The notes: generated by a model from the letters alone, not told the origin. Positions 6,959 to 14,765 are shown, counted from the stretch's first letter. The stretch: 21,753 nt of DNA from Proteiniphilum sp. (GCA_031255275.1 JAIRSV010000119.1:1-21753), one strand, 5' to 3'. A program made the numbers and translations.

Positions 6959-9900
6959 ATGAAGACGCAAATAATAAAGGTATTTCTGTTTTTATACATC
7001 ACCGTCCTGTTCCCGATTCCGGTAGGGGCGCAGGTAACGACCGCCCTGTATGAAAAGGCGGACAGACAGGCTATGACCCGGTGGGTAGACTCGGTATATG
7101 CGAAAATGACGCTCGACGAAAAGATCGGCCAGCTCTTTATGCCCCTTGCGGCACTGAACGGCGGATGGAAGTCCGGAATATCGGGATACGTCCGGGAGCG
7201 GAAGGTGGGCGGACTGCTCTTTTCAAAAGGGACGCTGGCGCAGCAGGCCGAAGCCACCAATTATGCCCGGCAGATTACCGATATACCGCTTCTGATCGCC
7301 CTCGACGGGGAATGGGGTCTGTCCATGCGATTGACGGACGCTCCCGCATATCCCCGGAACATGATCATCGGCGCCATACAGGACGATGAGATCATAAAGC
7401 GCTACGGACAGGAGGTGGCGCGTCAGTGCCGGGAGATGGGCATCCATGTGAACTTCGCCCCCTCGCTCGACGTACACAGCAATCCGAAAAATCCCGTCAT
7501 CGGCACCCGTTCCTACGGAGAGAATCCGCTCAGCGTGGCAAGAGCCGGAATCGCCTACGCGAAGGGACTGGAGGAGAATGGCGTGATGTCGGTAGCCAAA
7601 CACTTTCCCGGACATGGCGACACTTCGGAGGATTCGCACAAGACGCTGCCCACCGTCGCCCACAGCCGCGAACGGCTGGATCAGGTGGAACTGTTCCCCT
7701 TCCGCGAATACGTCAACGCCGGACTGTCGGGGATAATGACGGGACATCTGAATGTGCCGGCGCTGGAGACTAAGGGAAAGCCGGCATCCGTTTCGCCGGA
7801 AGTAGGCGTAAGCCTCCTCCGCGAAGAGATGGGCTTCACCGGACTCGTCTTCACCGACGGCATGGCCATGAAGGGCATTTCCGGTCAGCCCGACGCGTGC
7901 GTAAAAGCGCTGCTGGCCGGCAATGACATCATACTGGGGGCTGCCGGCCAGGAGCGGGACTTCGCCTCGGTGAAAAAAGCCGCCGAAGAGGGTACAATCT
8001 CCGCATCGCTCCTCGAGGAGAAGGTGAGGAGGATACTCACCTGCAAATACCTCCTCGCAGCAGACAGATCCGCCCCCATCAACCCCTCCGCCGTCCGCAG
8101 CCGCGTAAGCGCCCCTTCCGCCGAATGGGTGCGGAGGAAGATTTATGACGGCGCTCTCACCCTCGTCAGGAACGAACCGGAGGTGATCCCGGTGAAGAGA
8201 CTCGACGAAACAAAAATCGCCGCCCTGTCCATCGGCGCTCCGGAGAACGGCACCTTCCACAAATACCTGAAGAAGTATGCCCCCACAGCTACATTCGGCG
8301 CCCAGTCCGCAGGCACCCTGCCCGAAGCGGGAGAATTGAAGGAGTATGATCTGCTCATCATCTCCATTCATGCCAACAGCGCCGTTGACGCCGCCGCGCT
8401 GCAGCGGCTGACGAAAAGCCGGAAAACGGTACTGGTATTTTTCACCTCACCCTACAGGCTGGCGAATTTTCAGACCTCGGCAAGCAGCGCCGCAGCAGTC
8501 ATCGTGGCCTACGACAATACCGATTTTGCACAAATGAGCGCCGCACAGGGCATCTTCGGCGGGATCGGCATCAGCGGAAGACTTCCGGTATCGGCCGGCG
8601 CAATCGGCGAAGGGACGGGTCTTGACACAAGGAAGATCCGCCTGAGCTATTCCATGCCCGAAGAGGCGGGTCTCTCCTCCGAAGCGTTCGACGGGATAGA
8701 GAGTATTGCACTGGAGGGGATCAGACAGCGGGCTTATCCGGGTTGCCAGATACTGGTGGCAAAGGATGGCGCAGTTATCTACGAAAGGTCATTCGGCAAA
8801 TTCGACTACCGGGACAGCCCGGAGGTGACGGACGAAACGGTTTATGACCTGGCATCCGTCACCAAGGTGACCGCTACCCTGCCGGCCGTCATGAAACTGT
8901 ATGACGAAAAAAAAATACACCTTCAGGATCCCCTCGGCAAATTCGTCCCGGAAACCCGGGGTAGCAACAAAGCCAACCTCAGCCTGCGCTCCCTGCTGCT
9001 GCATGAAACGGGAATGGCCGCCTTTATCCCCTACTATACCGCCGCCATTGACGCACACAGCTACGCCGGCACACTGTTCGGCCGACAGTCAGCCACCCAT
9101 CACGCCCGGTACGCAGGCGCCTGGGGACGCACCGACTACAAATTCCTGCCCGATCTGATCGCCACCGTCGAATCGGCAGAATTTCACCACCCCGTCGCCA
9201 AAGGCCTGTACGCAAGCGACAGAATGCACGACAAGCTGCTGAAAGAAATCATCGACACCCCGCTGAACCGCAAGGGAAGTTACAGGTACAGCTGCCTTAA
9301 CTTCATGCTGCTGAAGGAAGCCGTGGAATCTGTTTCGGGAACGGATCTCGACGCATATCTGAAGCAACACTTCTATCACCGGCTGGGAGCCGCCACCACC
9401 ACCTTCCTCCCGCTGAGGCAAATACCCGTGGAGAGAATCCCCGCCACGGAAGACGATCCCTTCTTCCGGAAACAGCACGTGCAGGGCTACGTCCACGACG
9501 AAGGCGCCGCCCTGTTCGGCGGAATATCGGGAAATGCAGGACTTTTCTCCAGCGCCGGCGACCTGGCCAAACTCTGTCAGATGTGGCTGAACGGGGGAGA
9601 GTATGGCGGCGAACGCTATCTGAGCGAAGAAACCGTGAGGCTCTTTACGACGGCCAGAAGCAGCGTCAGCCGTCGCGGACTGGGATTCGACAAACCCGAT
9701 CCCAAGAACAGCCGCTACAGCCCGACCAGTCCGGGCGCCCCCCTCGAAGTATACGGTCACACGGGCTTTACCGGCACATGCTTCTGGGTCGATCCCGCGC
9801 ACAACATGATCTACATCTTCCTTTCCAACCGGGTAAACCCGTCCCGTACACCCAACCGCCATTCTGCGCTGAATATCAGAGAGCGCATTCAGGAAGAACT

Positions 9901-9961
9901 GTATCACGCACTGAAGGCCGTGCCCGGCCCCGGCCGGCAACCGCTGCCGACTGAAAAATAA
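6959..9961 (+). CDS. Secreted GH3 beta-N-acetylglucosaminidase fused to a beta-lactamase-type serine hydrolase
   Basis: A 1000-residue two-enzyme protein with an N-terminal signal peptide (to about 24, ending VGAQ). Residues about 40-370 are a GH3 domain of the NagZ type: KHFPGHGDT at 214-222, DSH at 225-227 (the Asp-His acid/base dyad of this subfamily) and FTDGMAMKG with the nucleophile D300. A GH3 C-terminal alpha/beta domain follows, about 390-560. From about 565 to 985 there is a class C beta-lactamase/penicillin-binding-like serine hydrolase: SVTK (S633, K636), Y777 in RYSCLNF and HTG (934-936). The usual third residue after Tyr-Ser is replaced by Cys. A likely role is removal of N-acetylglucosamine and processing of peptide or ester bonds in peptidoglycan fragments; the exact substrates are inferred. 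The fusion is a known type in Bacteroidales. Confidence 0.9.
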   Translation: MKTQIIKVFLFLYITVLFPIPVGAQVTTALYEKADRQAMTRWVDSVYAKMTLDEKIGQLFMPLAALNGGWKSGISGYVRERKVGGLLFSKGTLAQQAEATNYARQITDIPLLIALDGEWGLSMRLTDAPAYPRNMIIGAIQDDEIIKRYGQEVARQCREMGIHVNFAPSLDVHSNPKNPVIGTRSYGENPLSVARAGIAYAKGLEENGVMSVAKHFPGHGDTSEDSHKTLPTVAHSRERLDQVELFPFREYVNAGLSGIMTGHLNVPALETKGKPASVSPEVGVSLLREEMGFTGLVFTDGMAMKGISGQPDACVKALLAGNDIILGAAGQERDFASVKKAAEEGTISASLLEEKVRRILTCKYLLAADRSAPINPSAVRSRVSAPSAEWVRRKIYDGALTLVRNEPEVIPVKRLDETKIAALSIGAPENGTFHKYLKKYAPTATFGAQSAGTLPEAGELKEYDLLIISIHANSAVDAAALQRLTKSRKTVLVFFTSPYRLANFQTSASSAAAVIVAYDNTDFAQMSAAQGIFGGIGISGRLPVSAGAIGEGTGLDTRKIRLSYSMPEEAGLSSEAFDGIESIALEGIRQRAYPGCQILVAKDGAVIYERSFGKFDYRDSPEVTDETVYDLASVTKVTATLPAVMKLYDEKKIHLQDPLGKFVPETRGSNKANLSLRSLLLHETGMAAFIPYYTAAIDAHSYAGTLFGRQSATHHARYAGAWGRTDYKFLPDLIATVESAEFHHPVAKGLYASDRMHDKLLKEIIDTPLNRKGSYRYSCLNFMLLKEAVESVSGTDLDAYLKQHFYHRLGAATTTFLPLRQIPVERIPATEDDPFFRKQHVQGYVHDEGAALFGGISGNAGLFSSAGDLAKLCQMWLNGGEYGGERYLSEETVRLFTTARSSVSRRGLGFDKPDPKNSRYSPTSPGAPLEVYGHTGFTGTCFWVDPAHNMIYIFLSNRVNPSRTPNRHSALNIRERIQEELYHALKAVPGPGRQPLPTEK

Positions 9962-9989
9962 CGGAAACAGATCCCCGAAACACCCTTTC

Positions 9990-11045
9990 ATGCAACCAAT
10001 CATTAAAAGCAGCCATCCCGCCACCGACGTGGAAAAAACCATCCGGAGCATCCCGCACGACAGACTGTTTGTCCTCACGGACGAAAATACGCATATCCAC
10101 TGTCTGCCCCTGCTGGCAGCGCAGCCCTCGCTGCGCGAAGCCGGAGAAATTGTGATCCCCGCCGGCGACACGAACAAAACGCCCGAAACGCTGGGCAAAG
10201 TATGGAAACACCTCACCGGGAACGGCGCCACGCGTCACTCGCTGCTGCTGAACCTGGGCGGAGGCATGGTCACCGACCTGGGCGGATTTGCCGCAGCCAC
10301 ATTCAAGCGAGGCATCCGCCACATCAACGTCCCCACCACGCTGCTCGGAGCTGTGGACGCCGCCGTGGGCGGCAAAACCGGCATCAACTTCGAAGGTTAC
10401 AAAAACGAGATTGGCTCCTTCTACCCCTCGGAAGCGGTGATCATCTCCTCCGAATTTTTCCGCACACTCGACCCGACGGCCATCCTGTCGGGATATGCGG
10501 AGATGATCAAACATGCGCTGATCCGCTCAGCCGCGGAATGGGAAGAGATCCTGTCATACCCCTTCGACCGGGCGGAGCCTGAGAAGCTGAACGACCTGGT
10601 CTTCCGTTCGGTGAAGATCAAGCAGGAGATCGTGGAAAAGGATCCCTGCGAGAAAAATATCCGGAAGGCATTGAATTTTGGTCACACCCTCGGCCACACA
10701 TTCGAGAGCTTTGCCATGACCGGCGGGAAACCCGTAGCCCACGGCTATGCCGTGGCCTGGGGTATGATTGCGGAACTCTGGCTGTCGCACAGGCTTTGCG
10801 GTTTCCCGAAGGAGAAGTTGCTGCCGACCGTCCGCTTCATCCGCCGACACTACGGCGCCCTGTCACTCTCGTGCGACCATTATGAAACGCTGTATGAAAC
10901 CGTCCGGCACGACAAGAAAAACACAGGAAATCACATCCGCTTCACCCTTCTGGGCGACACGGGAGACGTACGGATAGACCAGACAGCAGAGAGGGAACTG
11001 ATTTTCGAAGCGCTGGATTTCTACCGGGATTCGGTAGGATTATGA
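9990..11045 (+). CDS. aroB: 3-dehydroquinate synthase
   Basis: A 351-residue cytoplasmic enzyme that converts DAHP into 3-dehydroquinate, the second step of the shikimate pathway, using NAD and a divalent metal. The NAD-binding region NLGGGMVTDLGGFAAATFKR (88-107) and NVPTTLLGAVDAAVGGKTGI (113-132) are typical. Likely metal ligands are E171 in SGYAEMIKHA, H232 in NFGHTLGHTFE and H251 in AHGYAVAWGM. The length is normal. It starts 28 bp after the GH3 fusion and is probably co-transcribed with it, although the functions are unrelated. A strong hairpin terminator follows the stop codon. Confidence 0.96.
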   Translation: MQPIIKSSHPATDVEKTIRSIPHDRLFVLTDENTHIHCLPLLAAQPSLREAGEIVIPAGDTNKTPETLGKVWKHLTGNGATRHSLLLNLGGGMVTDLGGFAAATFKRGIRHINVPTTLLGAVDAAVGGKTGINFEGYKNEIGSFYPSEAVIISSEFFRTLDPTAILSGYAEMIKHALIRSAAEWEEILSYPFDRAEPEKLNDLVFRSVKIKQEIVEKDPCEKNIRKALNFGHTLGHTFESFAMTGGKPVAHGYAVAWGMIAELWLSHRLCGFPKEKLLPTVRFIRRHYGALSLSCDHYETLYETVRHDKKNTGNHIRFTLLGDTGDVRIDQTAERELIFEALDFYRDSVGL

Positions 11046-11070
11046 AGTGGCAATGTGGTGATGTGGAAAA

Positions 11071-11130
11071 AACCAGCTCGGGGAGCTCCCGCCCCTTGCC
11101 GCTCCGGCGCTCCCCGAGCTGGTTGTTTTT
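11071..11130 (+). terminator. Strong bidirectional-looking terminator after aroB
   Basis: Sixteen-base arms AACCAGCTCGGGGAGC (11071-11086) and their exact complement (11109-11124) enclose a 22-base loop. A T-run follows and an A-run precedes, so it could stop transcripts from either direction. The identical left arm occurs again at 21738-21753. Confidence 0.9.
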
Positions 11131-11153
11131 GGCGCTCTTCTTCACTTCTTGAT

Positions 11154-11373
11154 GATTTCTAATCAGTAATGGCGATTTCTAATCAGTAATGGTGATTTCT
11201 AATTAATAATGACGATTTCTAATCAGTTATGGCGATTTCTAATTAATAATGACGATTTCTAATCAGTAATGACGATTTCTAATCAGTAATGACGATTTTT
11301 AATCAGTAATGACGATTTTTAATCAGTTATGGCGATTTTTAATTAGAAATGGCCATTTCTAATTAAAAATGGA
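11154..11373. repeat. Tandem array of eleven 20-bp quasi-palindromic units
   Basis: Exactly eleven head-to-tail units of 20 bp occupy 220 bp, with consensus GATTTYTAATYAGTAATGRC. Units 3 and 5 are identical, as are units 6 and 7; units 8-10 share GATTTTT instead of GATTTCT; units 10-11 are the most diverged. Each unit contains a 16-bp dyad of the form ATTnCTnATnAGnAAT, so the array resembles a row of binding sites about two helical turns apart. The region is very AT-rich compared with its coding neighbours. Stop codons and the 20-bp period rule out coding. It lies between the aroB terminator and the RSH gene. Iteron-like, operator-array or hairpin-RNA functions are possible; none is shown. 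Confidence 0.95.
11335..11370. repeat. Perfect 36-bp palindrome closing the repeat array
   Basis: The arm ATTTTTAATTAGAAATGG (11335-11352) is followed without a loop by its exact reverse complement (11353-11370). It is formed by units 10 and 11, unit 11 acting as an inverted copy of unit 10. Such a perfect palindrome could extrude as a cruciform or form a long hairpin in RNA. Confidence 0.95.
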
Positions 11374-11467
11374 CGGAAAAAATAACTTCCGACCATATTC
11401 TATTCGATTCGGAGAACTGGTATTCAATGCCTTACGGCGGAGGGAACAGGGTCGGCACTACACTTGA
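11369..11467 (+). CDS. Doubtful 32-residue ORF starting in the last repeat
   Basis: The ATG lies in the final array unit, in the right arm of the palindrome. The product starts MDGKNNFRPYSIRFGELVFN and ends in a basic stretch (ALRRREQGRHYT). The composition looks more protein-like than random, but I recognise no family and there is no clear ribosome binding site. A second ORF overlaps it in another frame, which may indicate a decayed gene. Confidence 0.2.
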   Translation: MDGKNNFRPYSIRFGELVFNALRRREQGRHYT

Positions 11468-11552
11468 TACGGCCAAACTGTCCGCCCGGCGACGCGCCGG
11501 CAGAATCACCGCAACAAAACAGGGTCACGGTGCGAAATCGCGGTCGCCGTGA
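11427..11552 (+). CDS. Doubtful 41-residue basic ORF
   Basis: Begins MPYGGGNRVGTTLDTAKLSA and continues with a strongly basic, arginine/lysine-rich tail. A GGAG lies 12 bases upstream. The frame stays open upstream to about 11367. It overlaps the preceding tiny ORF in another frame, and at most one of the two can be real. No family is recognised. The rest of 11553-11705 holds nothing clear; a weak -7-like TAATTTCG is at 11598-11605. Confidence 0.15.
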   Translation: MPYGGGNRVGTTLDTAKLSARRRAGRITATKQGHGAKSRSP

Positions 11553-11705
11553 ATCAAAAATAACCGACAGGATAGACCTTCCTTTTGGATTTATTTGTAA
11601 TTTCGTTCATTAAAGTAAAACATCGGGATTCAGCTCCGGCATATTCAATCACCGACGGAAAATCCCGGCTGAGCGAAGGAACTTAAACACAGGTTGAACA
11701 GCTTT

Positions 11706-14009
11706 ATGAGTGACGAGGAAAAACAGGCAGCAGAAGATCGGATGATCGAAAATGAATTTCAGACTCTCCTGAACGATTATCTGAACTCGAATCACCGGCG
11801 AAAGACGGACATCATCACCCGCGCCTATAATATGGCGAAGGAGGCTCACAAGGGGGCGCGCCGGCGATCGGGCGAACCTTATATCATGCACCCGCTGGCG
11901 GTGGCCCGCATCGTGTCGAAGGAGATGGGACTGGGTTCCACCTCCATTTCGGCCTCCCTGCTGCATGACGTGGTGGAGGATACCGATTATACCGTGGAGG
12001 ACATCCGTGCCCTGTTTGGCGACAAGATCGCGCAGATTGTGGACGGGCTTACGAAAATATCTCACGGAATGTTTGGCGAGAAGGTGTCGGCGCAGGCCGA
12101 GAATTTCAGGAAACTCCTCCTGACCATGTCCGACGATATTCGCGTAATCCTCGTCAAGATCGCCGACAGGCTGCACAACATGCGCACGCTCTCGTCGATG
12201 GCACCCGCCAAGCAGTATAAGATCACGGGCGAAACACTTTATATCTACGCTCCGCTGGCACATCGTCTGGGGCTTTTTGCCGTCAAGACCGAACTGGAGG
12301 AGCTTTGCTTCAAGTATGAACACCCGGAGACGTATGCTGCGCTGGCGAGGAAGATCGAGGATACGGCGCCGGAACGTAACAAGATTTATGAGAATTTTGC
12401 CGTCCCCGTGGTCGAGGCGCTCGACAGGATGGATATGGAGTATGAGATGCGGGCGCGGATCAAGTCCGTCTACTCCATCTGGAACAAGATGCAGACCAAG
12501 GGAATCGACTTTTCGGAGGTATATGACCTGTTTGCCGTGCGTATCATCTTCGAGATATACCCCGGACTGGACGAGAAGAAGCAGTGCTGGGACATCTATT
12601 CAGCCGTCACGGACATCTACAAGCTTCGCCCTGACCGTATCCGCGACTGGGTGAGTTATCCCAAGTCAAACGGTTATCAGGCGCTCCACCTCACGGTGAT
12701 GGGTCCCGACGGGAAGTGGATCGAAATTCAGATCCGGAGCCGTCGCATGGATGATATTGCCGAAAAGGGGTTCGCCGCGCACTGGAAGTATAAGGAGAAC
12801 AGGATTGAGGAGGATAATGAACTCGACAAATGGCTGAAAACCATTCAGGAGGTATTGTCCAATCCCAATCCCAACGCGATCGACTTCCTGGATACGGTGA
12901 AGATGAATCTCTTTTCGTCCGAAATATTCGTCTTCACGCCCAAAGGTGAGATCAAGACGCTTCCGCAGGGCGCTACGGCGCTCGACTTTGCTTATACCAT
13001 CCACACGCGCGTGGGTGACCACTGTCTGGGTGCCAAGGTGAATCACACGCTGGCGCCGCTCAGCCGGAAGCTGAGCAGTGGTGATCAGGTGGAGATCCTG
13101 ACCTCTCAGTCGGTCAATCCACAGCCGGAGTGGCTCACCTTCGTGACGACCGCCAAGGCGCATACCAAAATCGAAGCGTCGCTGCGACGGCAGCGCCGCC
13201 GGATTGCCGAGAAGGGCAAGAACATGCTGGCGGAACTCTTCGGACATGAGCCTGTCGACAATACGCTCTTCAATAAAATCCTCCATATCTATAAGGCGGA
13301 AAACAAGGATGACCTTTATTTCCTGATCGGGAACAAAAGCGTATCGCTTCCCCCGGACAGGGAGGCTTTCTTTAAGATGAAGATTGAGCCTGAGAAGCAG
13401 GACAATCTGTTTGTGCGTTACATGAAGCAGGCTATGAACGTTATCAAGAAGGCGCCCCCTTCCGACCCGAAAAGCGGGAAGCCGGGACAGAGGGTGCCGT
13501 CGACGCCCGTCCCGCCGGAAGGTCAGCCGGAAGCCGGGGGGGAAGCGATTGACCGGAAGAGGGTTTTCCGGCTTACGGAGGTTGGCTTTCGCCGGAACTT
13601 TTCGGTACCTGCGTGCTGCAATCCGCTTCCGGGCGACGATGTTTTCGGATACGTGACGGAGAAGGAGGTGGTGGAGGTGCACAAGCGCTCCTGTCAGACC
13701 GGGTTGAAACTGAAATCCAATTATGGTGACCGGGTGATTGCCGTGGAATGGGGCGATTATCGGCAGTATTCCTTTCAGGCATCCATCGTCTTCACGGGGA
13801 TAGACCGGGTGGGGATTCTGGGGACGATTCTGTCCCGGCTGGTGGAGGATATGGTGGTGAACATCCGGAGCGTGAATGTCTCGACGAATGATGGTATTTT
13901 TGAAGGGGTTTTCAACATACACGTCCACAGTGCGGAGGAGGTGAATCAGCTTTGTGCCCGGATAGCAAAAGTGGACGGTATAAGTACCGTCCACCGATCT
14001 GCTATTTAG
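11706..14009 (+). CDS. Bifunctional (p)ppGpp synthetase/hydrolase (RSH family, Rel/SpoT)
   Basis: A 767-residue RSH protein that makes and degrades the stringent-response alarmone (p)ppGpp. The hydrolase HD domain has H62 in MHPLAVARI, LLHDVVEDT with H87-D88, and DRLHNMRTL (154-162). The synthetase domain has RIKSVYSIWNKM, YDLFAVRII, RIRDWVSYPKSNGYQALH (split about 311-320 and 321-328) and EIQIRS with E340. TGS follows at about 405-465, with EIFVFTPKGEIKTLPQGATA and ALDFAYTIHT. A C-terminal CCNPLPGDDVFGYVT segment (637-651) and an ACT domain (about 690-767) complete the long form. Both catalytic centres look intact. I chose the ATG at 11706; the frame can also open at a TTG at 11694. The stop overlaps the convergent minus-strand gene by 8 bp. 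The large repeat array lies in its upstream region. Confidence 0.95.
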   Translation: MSDEEKQAAEDRMIENEFQTLLNDYLNSNHRRKTDIITRAYNMAKEAHKGARRRSGEPYIMHPLAVARIVSKEMGLGSTSISASLLHDVVEDTDYTVEDIRALFGDKIAQIVDGLTKISHGMFGEKVSAQAENFRKLLLTMSDDIRVILVKIADRLHNMRTLSSMAPAKQYKITGETLYIYAPLAHRLGLFAVKTELEELCFKYEHPETYAALARKIEDTAPERNKIYENFAVPVVEALDRMDMEYEMRARIKSVYSIWNKMQTKGIDFSEVYDLFAVRIIFEIYPGLDEKKQCWDIYSAVTDIYKLRPDRIRDWVSYPKSNGYQALHLTVMGPDGKWIEIQIRSRRMDDIAEKGFAAHWKYKENRIEEDNELDKWLKTIQEVLSNPNPNAIDFLDTVKMNLFSSEIFVFTPKGEIKTLPQGATALDFAYTIHTRVGDHCLGAKVNHTLAPLSRKLSSGDQVEILTSQSVNPQPEWLTFVTTAKAHTKIEASLRRQRRRIAEKGKNMLAELFGHEPVDNTLFNKILHIYKAENKDDLYFLIGNKSVSLPPDREAFFKMKIEPEKQDNLFVRYMKQAMNVIKKAPPSDPKSGKPGQRVPSTPVPPEGQPEAGGEAIDRKRVFRLTEVGFRRNFSVPACCNPLPGDDVFGYVTEKEVVEVHKRSCQTGLKLKSNYGDRVIAVEWGDYRQYSFQASIVFTGIDRVGILGTILSRLVEDMVVNIRSVNVSTNDGIFEGVFNIHVHSAEEVNQLCARIAKVDGISTVHRSAI
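13971..13994. other. Perfect hairpin inside the 3' end of the RSH gene
   Basis: GTGGACGGTA and TACCGTCCAC form a perfect 10-bp stem with a 4-base loop, 13 bp before the stop codon. Seven T residues start at 14010, 15 bases past the hairpin, which is too far for a classical intrinsic terminator. It may still help form or protect the 3' end between convergent transcripts. Confidence 0.55.
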
Positions 14010-14391
14010 TTTTTTTCCTTTTCCTGCTGCCGAACAGCATGGAGGGAATCTTTCGGATTGCACAGGCTATGAGCGCGGGCTTGGCTATTTTCCACGAGAG
14101 CGATCCTATGAGCGGAAGAAGGTTTGAGAGGGCGAGATTCAGCCACGGATTGCTCCTCTTTGCCGCGAAGGGATGGGGTGTACCGGATGTGCCGCTTGAC
14201 AGGTGATCTACCGTTTCGGCCAGTTTCGCCTTTACGGATGAGGTGATGCCGCGGGTGAGCAGCGTCCCCCAGTTGTCGCTCAGGTACTGCAGCTGATATG
14301 AGAGTCGCTGACTTGCGATGATGCGTTCTTCGCGCAGTCTTTTCTTTTCTGACCGCAGCTCTTCCAGCGGGGTTAATTTATAGGTACTCAT
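14002..14391 (-). CDS. Unknown protein of a YtxH/holin-like membrane operon
   Basis: A 129-residue protein of unknown function. The N-terminal half is charged and probably helical (LEELRSEKKRLREERIIASQ); the C-terminal half has moderately hydrophobic stretches (LNLALSNLLPLIGSLSW and AKPALIACAI) and ends in the basic tail SRKRKKTK. It is the last gene of a three-gene run: its ATG shares one base with the stop of the upstream holin-like gene (TGATG), which suggests translational coupling. I used this ATG rather than the GTG one codon earlier. Its stop overlaps the end of the convergent RSH gene by 8 bp. Small proteins in this position commonly accompany YtxH and holin-like proteins in Bacteroidetes and are presumed to be envelope-stress related, which is inference. 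Confidence 0.8.
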   Translation of the reverse strand: MSTYKLTPLEELRSEKKRLREERIIASQRLSYQLQYLSDNWGTLLTRGITSSVKAKLAETVDHLSSGTSGTPHPFAAKRSNPWLNLALSNLLPLIGSLSWKIAKPALIACAIRKIPSMLFGSRKRKKTK

Positions 14392-14765
14392 CACGCGTTA
14401 CTTTTCTTTTTATCGTCTCTGTCCTCCATCAGGAAGCGGATGACTTCGTCGGTAATTTTCCTTTTGAAGGGTTTCTTCAAAAGCAGTACGGTCAGCAGTA
14501 CCAGGAGGGCGAGCGCCGTCACGATACCGAATCCCGTCCAAAGGTTCTGAAGCAGTTCGCCCAGATAGAGGGCGAGCGTCAGCAGTATGAAAAAGAGCGT
14601 TATCAGAATGATTCCCGCCACGGTCAGGGCATAACCGGTGGCGGCCGATCCCAGGCTGATTTTCTCGAATACTTCCAGTTTTCCGAGTTCAAAGGAGCTG
14701 GAGATGTAGTGTGAAACATCATCCCGCATATCTTCGAATAGCGTACTTACTTTTTTTTCTTCCAT
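14391..14765 (-). CDS. Phage-holin-like (holin superfamily III / DUF1469-like) membrane protein
   Basis: A 124-residue protein with a soluble N terminus, two transmembrane helices (about 41-66, ALTVAGIILITLFFILLTLA, and about 78-96, GIVTALALLVLLTVLLL) and a charged C-terminal tail. The pattern SSFELGKLEVFEKISLGSAA before the first helix is typical of the family called phage holin family protein, which in chromosomes is usually not phage-derived. No phage genes are nearby. Its exact function is unknown; these proteins are often linked with YtxH proteins. It lies 50 bp downstream of the YtxH gene and overlaps the start of the next gene. Confidence 0.85.
   Translation of the reverse strand: MEEKKVSTLFEDMRDDVSHYISSSFELGKLEVFEKISLGSAATGYALTVAGIILITLFFILLTLALYLGELLQNLWTGFGIVTALALLVLLTVLLLKKPFKRKITDEVIRFLMEDRDDKKKSNA

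Noticed and set aside
9089..10231. Minus-strand open frame of 380 codons across the GH3-fusion/aroB boundary
   Set aside because: It lies opposite two clearly identified genes, has no domain, and spans an intergenic gap and a promoter-less region, as expected for an antisense shadow in GC-rich coding DNA.
11154..11373. CRISPR array
   Set aside because: The 20-bp units are contiguous with no unique spacers, the units vary, and no cas genes are present.
11525..11552. TCACGG/CCGTGA hairpin as a terminator
   Set aside because: The stem is interrupted, no T-run follows on the plus strand, and no transcript that would need to end there is evident.
11694..11705. TTG start for the RSH gene four codons upstream
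   Set aside because: The ATG at 11706 gives a normal N terminus and ATG is preferred; the extra four residues add nothing recognisable.
12666..14063. Minus-strand open frame of 465 codons opposite the RSH gene
   Set aside because: Full-length RSH with intact domains is on the plus strand. The antisense frame also collides with the minus-strand gene 14002-14391 in another frame.
14391..14765. Holin-like gene as evidence of a prophage
   Set aside because: No lysin, structural, integrase or other phage gene is present, and this family is common in Bacteroidetes chromosomes next to YtxH proteins.
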